Notes under the pieces: model-generated
Seen by the model: the letters and a program-made list of their open reading frames with translations, nothing else
Told to the model about the DNA's origin: nothing
The model's database searches: none
DNA from: an uncultured Prevotellaceae bacterium
Lineage (GTDB): Bacteria; Bacteroidota; Bacteroidia; Bacteroidales; Bacteroidaceae
Assembly (NCBI GenBank): GCA_947174945.1
Contig: CAMWKZ010000027.1
Location: 1-36,949, forward strand
Direction of reading: 5' to 3'
Length of the DNA stretch: 36,949 nt
Shown: positions 33,937-36,949 of the stretch, piece after piece
How positions within the stretch are numbered: position 1 is the stretch's first letter
Layout of the letters: the number at the start of each line of letters is the position of its first letter
Program-made: the position numbers and the translations under genes

Positions 33937-34221
33937 CAATTACATACTATTAGCCTCCCTAATAGTCTACAAAATTTGTCGTATTATGACTTGTTTTTAG
34001 GCTTCTCTGGAGTACATTAGTTATATGCTGTTTTGAGGGGCGATTTGTTTGAGCGTACTTTTCAAAGTGAGAAGTGTAGGAATTCGAGGTGAAAAGTGAC
34101 ACTTTACACCTCGAATGAAAGGCGCATTCGATTTGCACGCAATTAGGCAATATATGAATGATATGTGTTTCTGCAAAAAATAGTCATTATTACCGCTTGG
34201 AGGCTAATAGACATGTAATTG
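33937..34221. mobile_element. MITE-like element with 22/23-bp terminal inverted repeats
   Basis: The left end 33937-33958 (CAATTACAT...CTATTAGCCTCC) and right end 34199-34221 are inverted repeats differing only by a 1-2 bp change in the middle. The 240 bp inside are AT-rich and contain a near-perfect 35-bp palindrome (34082-34116, 16 of 17 pairs) and a small stem at 33946-33966. No protein gene is credible inside. I find no clear target-site duplication, so mobility is inferred from the ends only. It fills most of the 413-bp gap at 33897-34309. Confidence 0.55.
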
Positions 34222-34275
34222 ACTAAATTAATGTGTAAAAAGTGCGAAATCTTCTTTAATTTCGGATTTTATCAC

Positions 34276-34283
34276 TAACTTTG
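34276..34283 (+). promoter_or_regulatory. -7 element of the ATPase/Toprim operon
   Basis: TAACTTTG followed by C, 27 bp before the ATG at 34310. The -33 region is AT-rich without a clear TTTG. Confidence 0.55.
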
Positions 34284-34309
34284 CAGCATTATTTTGAAAC
34301 AAGTTCATC

Positions 34310-35401
34310 ATGATGAAATCATTGCGAATTGAGAATTTCAAGAATCTGAAAACACTGGTAATCGAAAGGCTGAGTCGTGTTAATCTGATTGTTGGTAAAA
34401 ATAATGTGGGTAAATCTACGTTACTTGAAGCAATTTCTATTTACCTTGCTAATGGTAACGAAGAGCATTTACGTATGCTATTAGCTAATCGGGGTGAGGA
34501 TATACTAAAAGATGATTCTGTTGATGCCAAGACAGTAAAAGCCCGATATTTATCTTTGTTTAATGAAAGAAAGGAGATATACGAAAGGCCTGATAATACA
34601 ATTATAATAGGGGAAATTGATGAAGAAGTAGTTTCTATTCAACAGGTCTATGTAGGTGAGACAACTGAGAGCGAAACTGATGGCAGACGTAAACAATTAG
34701 TTAGTACATTCTATGAAGAGGACTTAAAAAAAAGAATGGCCGAGTTTTCATATTTAACATCTGGAACCTTGGTAGAAACAATGAAATATGAATTCTTAAT
34801 TCGACACGATAATCGTCAAGTTCCTATGACTATAGTGGAAAATCGTTGTCCGTTCCAATATGTTCACACCATTGACTTTAATACGGACGACAATGCTTTG
34901 CTATTCGACAAGGTTGCAATGACATCTGAGGAGAAGTATATCATCCAGGCTCTTAATATTATAAATCCCGGCATAGAGAAGTTGAATTTTCTTAATTCAG
35001 ATGATATCAAAGGGCGTCGCATCCCTCTTGTGTCGATTGGCGACAAACGTTACCGTCTCAGTTCTATGGGGGACGGCATTAACAGGATTCTGACGATTAT
35101 ACTTGCTTTGCTGAATTGCAAGGATGGTGTGTTACTTCTTGACGAGTTTGAGACAGGGCTTCACTATTCTGTGCAAGACCAGTTGTGGGAGATTATCTTC
35201 ATGTTGTCTGAGAAACTCAACGTGCAGGTGTTCGTCACCACTCATAGCAACGACTGTGTGAATAGTTTTGCAAGAACCAATAAGCAAAGCGTAGGCCAGT
35301 TGATTCGTCTTGTCAACCAAAATGGCGGTATCGTTCCAACAATCTTTGATGACACCGAAGACCTCCGTTTCGCTTCTGATAACTTTGTAGAGATGAGATA
35401 A
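34310..35401 (+). CDS. OLD/AriA-like AAA (ABC-class) ATPase, candidate defence protein
   Basis: A 363-residue cytoplasmic ATPase of the RecF/SMC-like ABC class. The N-terminal LRIENFKNLKTLVIERLSRV leads to Walker A GKNNVGKST (29-37). A divergent middle (about 60-200) follows, then a signature-like RLSSMGDGINRILTIILALL, Walker B GVLLLDEFETGLH (Asp278, Glu279) and the H-loop VTTHSND (His312). This is the architecture of the ATPase half of OLD nucleases, Gabija GajA and PARIS AriA. The gene ends 2 bp before a Toprim-like gene, supporting an ATPase-nuclease pair. Two adjacent ATGs (34310, 34313) can start it. The stretch is visibly AT-richer than the housekeeping genes, fitting acquisition. Anti-phage function is inferred. 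Confidence 0.82.
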   Translation: MMKSLRIENFKNLKTLVIERLSRVNLIVGKNNVGKSTLLEAISIYLANGNEEHLRMLLANRGEDILKDDSVDAKTVKARYLSLFNERKEIYERPDNTIIIGEIDEEVVSIQQVYVGETTESETDGRRKQLVSTFYEEDLKKRMAEFSYLTSGTLVETMKYEFLIRHDNRQVPMTIVENRCPFQYVHTIDFNTDDNALLFDKVAMTSEEKYIIQALNIINPGIEKLNFLNSDDIKGRRIPLVSIGDKRYRLSSMGDGINRILTIILALLNCKDGVLLLDEFETGLHYSVQDQLWEIIFMLSEKLNVQVFVTTHSNDCVNSFARTNKQSVGQLIRLVNQNGGIVPTIFDDTEDLRFASDNFVEMR

Positions 35402-35403
35402 CT

Positions 35404-36051
35404 ATGAAGATAAAGGAAACTCACACATACAAACTCCTCGTTGAGGGCAATGACGACCAGCACGTTGTTTGGGCATTGTGCCAAAAGCATAGTGTGCCAG
35501 AAACATTCGATGTGTTAGACTGCGGAAGTGTGGAAAACGTCTTGAAGGAATTTAAACTTCGGTTACAGCTTGCTGACAATAATCATCGTATCGGTATTGT
35601 TGTGGATGCTGATGTGAACATGAAAAGCCGTTGGGAAAAAGTTGTCTCAATACTGAAAAACACGGGTAAGTATGATTGCGACAACATAGTGCTTCCTAAA
35701 GATGGCCTCGTATTGGAGTCAAGAGATAAGTCTTATCCTAAGATTGGCATATGGCTGATGCCAGACAACAATCAGAACGGCATGTTGGAGGATTTTATGG
35801 CATCACTCGCTGCTCCCGGCGATGCACTGATGAAGAAATCAGAGGATGTGCTGACCGAAATTGAAAACGAAGGAATACAAAAATATAAGCCTGCCCATCG
35901 TTCAAAGGCTAAAATACATGCCTATCTTGCTTGGCAAGATGTTCCAGGCCACCCAATGGGGCAGGCAATCACAGCTAATATCCTAGATTCAAATTCAGAT
36001 TCAGATGTGGCCGTGAAGTTTGCCAAATGGTTAAAAGAGATCTTTAATTAA
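35404..36051 (+). CDS. DUF3226/Toprim-like protein, candidate effector partner of the ATPase
   Basis: A 215-residue protein with Toprim-type features: YKLLVEGNDDQHV (Glu14 as the single conserved glutamate) and IGIVVDADVNMKSRW (Asp68 and Asp70 as the DxD metal site), then GIWLMPDNNQNGMLEDF (LEDF 128-131), typical of DUF3226-like proteins. Toprim domains bind Mg2+ and occur in nucleases, primases and topoisomerases. It starts 2 bp after the ATPase stop, so the two are almost certainly cotranscribed and coupled. Similar ATPase plus stand-alone Toprim pairs include PARIS (AriA/AriB), where AriB belongs to the related DUF4435 group. Whether this protein is a nuclease, and of what, is not shown by the sequence. 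Confidence 0.8.
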   Translation: MKIKETHTYKLLVEGNDDQHVVWALCQKHSVPETFDVLDCGSVENVLKEFKLRLQLADNNHRIGIVVDADVNMKSRWEKVVSILKNTGKYDCDNIVLPKDGLVLESRDKSYPKIGIWLMPDNNQNGMLEDFMASLAAPGDALMKKSEDVLTEIENEGIQKYKPAHRSKAKIHAYLAWQDVPGHPMGQAITANILDSNSDSDVAVKFAKWLKEIFN

Positions 36052-36300
36052 TAAAAAAGTAGAGATAACATATGGATAGATATTTGAACATTCCCATTAA
36101 TCGGGAATGTAGCATAAACCTAAGGGCAAACATGAAAACAAAGGACATCCACTTTTAATTTCTGTTTTTGACCATTGTGGAATTAGACGAAAATAAAAAG
36201 CAATGAAACTTGCCTAAAGTCTGCACGACTATAGGCAAGCTGGTCTCTATACGTTTGAATATAAATGATTATCAAGATTTCTAGATATGGCTTAGGCATA
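36052..36300. other. 249-bp convergent intergenic region with two hairpins
   Basis: ACATTCCC/GGGAATGT (36088-36095 and 36103-36110) gives an 8-bp stem with 7-nt loop after the Toprim gene, without a T-run. A stronger hairpin is annotated separately at 36209-36239. No gene is credible here. Confidence 0.55.
36209..36239 (-). terminator. Intrinsic terminator after the Abi-like gene
   Basis: CTTGCCTAAAGTC (36209-36221) pairs with GACTATAGGCAAG (36227-36239) at 12 of 13 positions around a 5-nt loop. On the minus strand the stem is followed by TTTCATTGCTTTTTATTTT. It lies 61 bp after the stop at 36301. Confidence 0.7.
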
Positions 36301-36939
36301 TTAAAAACAATCTATAAAATCAGATGTCAACTTGATAACAAAATCCACTTCCCCTTGATTTACGCTATCATTATGTTTGACATGTTCATTTTGGTATTTG
36401 CTATAGTAATCCAACAAAATCTTAAACATATTTATAAATTCTGCTGAGCGTCCCTTTTCCTTTTGGTATTTGCCAATATACTTAATCTGATTCTCTAATG
36501 ATTGGTTATTTCCTAATTTTTGTTTTAGGAAAAGTTCCAGACTCAATCGCATATCATCCAATAAATTTCTTTCGTAACTGCCTTTATTATGTTTCTCCAA
36601 AGCTTGATTAAACACTCTCTTAGCTCTAGGGCAGCAATCCAGTTTGCCAATCACTTTAGCTTTCTCTGATTGTTCTAAAACAGGGGTGTCAAGATTTACT
36701 CTAGACAAACACTTTTGAATGTCTTTTTCAACGGTATCCGCAGTACACGTTTTCGTGGGGTATACGGTGAGTGTCAAAGAATCGTTTCCACCACTATGAC
36801 TTTCTGTGATATTTACTTTATGAATAGACTTTATTTGTTTCAATGTAGATTTTACCAATTCAATATCATCGGAATCTTTAAGAAATACTTTTACGTATTT
36901 CTTCTCATATGCTTCTCTTATTTCTGTCGCAAAATCCAT
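36301..36939 (-). CDS. Unrecognised protein with HEPN/Abi-like C-terminal region
   Basis: I do not recognise this 212-residue protein with certainty. Residues 1-90 look alpha/beta (YVKVFLKDSDDIELVKSTL, VNITES, SLTLTVYPTKT), perhaps a ferredoxin-like domain. Residues about 100-212 are helical: KGSYERNLLDDMRLSLELFL, then KYQNEHVKHNDSVNQGEVDF and a final helix. The C-terminal part resembles Abi_C/HEPN-type domains of abortive-infection proteins; the VKHND segment sits where those have their conserved His, but no clean RxxxxH HEPN motif is visible. The gene is complete (ATG 36937-36939) and convergent with the ATPase/Toprim pair. It is AT-rich like them and has its own terminator. Its promoter lies outside the window. 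Confidence 0.65.
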   Translation of the reverse strand: MDFATEIREAYEKKYVKVFLKDSDDIELVKSTLKQIKSIHKVNITESHSGGNDSLTLTVYPTKTCTADTVEKDIQKCLSRVNLDTPVLEQSEKAKVIGKLDCCPRAKRVFNQALEKHNKGSYERNLLDDMRLSLELFLKQKLGNNQSLENQIKYIGKYQKEKGRSAEFINMFKILLDYYSKYQNEHVKHNDSVNQGEVDFVIKLTSDFIDCF

Positions 36940-36949
36940 AGCTTATATA

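Noticed and set aside
33959..34150. 63-codon minus-strand frame inside the MITE-like element
   Set aside because: Cys/Ser/Thr-rich composition without motifs, crosses the internal palindrome, and has no promoter.
33925..34236. Target-site duplication flanking the MITE-like element
   Set aside because: The bases outside the two terminal repeats do not match each other, so no duplication is claimed.
36265..36447. 60-codon plus-strand frame
   Set aside because: Overlaps the end of the Abi-like gene in antisense and lacks motifs; AT-rich chance frame.
1..36949. tRNA or rRNA genes
   Set aside because: I looked for T-loop-like GGTTCGA-type segments and rRNA-like blocks and saw no convincing candidate; a covariance search would settle it.

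Overview
The window looks like a chromosomal segment of a gut or rumen Bacteroidales, most likely Prevotella/Segatella/Xylanibacter-like. Three things point there. Most genes lack Shine-Dalgarno sites and are instead preceded by the Bacteroidetes promoter pattern TTTG-(19-21 bp)-TAnnTTTG. The GH10 xylanase has its barrel split by a carbohydrate-binding insert, as in Prevotella bryantii Xyn10C. The arabinose operon carries a Nudix-type AraR regulator, as described in Bacteroides. This taxonomy is inferred; no rRNA or tRNA gene is visible.

Layout. 1-8.7 kb is housekeeping, all on the minus strand: gdhA alone with its own promoter and terminator; serS, a fused NfnAB/GltD-like flavoprotein, a DUF486 membrane protein and a TtcA-like tRNA thiolase as one run; then a nucleoside phosphorylase and mnmE. 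8.9-25.6 kb is a hemicellulose/arabinose region: a secreted GH51 arabinofuranosidase, a VirE/HU cassette of mobile-element character, a secreted GH10 xylanase, and a six-gene operon transcribed as mutarotase, SSS transporter, AraR, AraD, AraA, FGGY kinase. A secreted GHL10-type hydrolase follows. Together these would release arabinose and xylo-oligosaccharides outside the inner membrane, mutarotate and import the arabinose, and convert it to xylulose 5-phosphate, with AraR encoded inside the operon it probably controls.

25.6-29.2 kb (plus strand) holds a short-form CstA transporter, nadC and an M23 peptidase-like lipoprotein. 29.4-33.9 kb (minus strand) holds an MBOAT/SGNH O-acylation pair behind a long leader, superoxide dismutase and an AlkD-like protein. 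The last 3 kb is visibly AT-richer and looks acquired: an OLD/AriA-like ATPase followed 2 bp later by a DUF3226/Toprim-like protein, then a convergent gene with an Abi/HEPN-like C-terminus. This is a candidate anti-phage module, with a MITE-like element of about 285 bp immediately upstream.

The most unusual non-coding signals are: (i) a 117-bp array at 29255-29371 in which AGTATCT occurs three times and then its reverse complement three times, all at exactly 22-bp spacing; (ii) a two-tier palindrome at 11389-11517 (perfect 19-bp and 16-bp arms) after the VirE helicase gene; (iii) two 105-bp direct repeats at 31856 and 32994; (iv) a tandem 43-bp promoter-containing repeat at 13707/13773; (v) the MITE-like element at 33937-34221. 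All calls were made by reading the sequence; no database search was possible.
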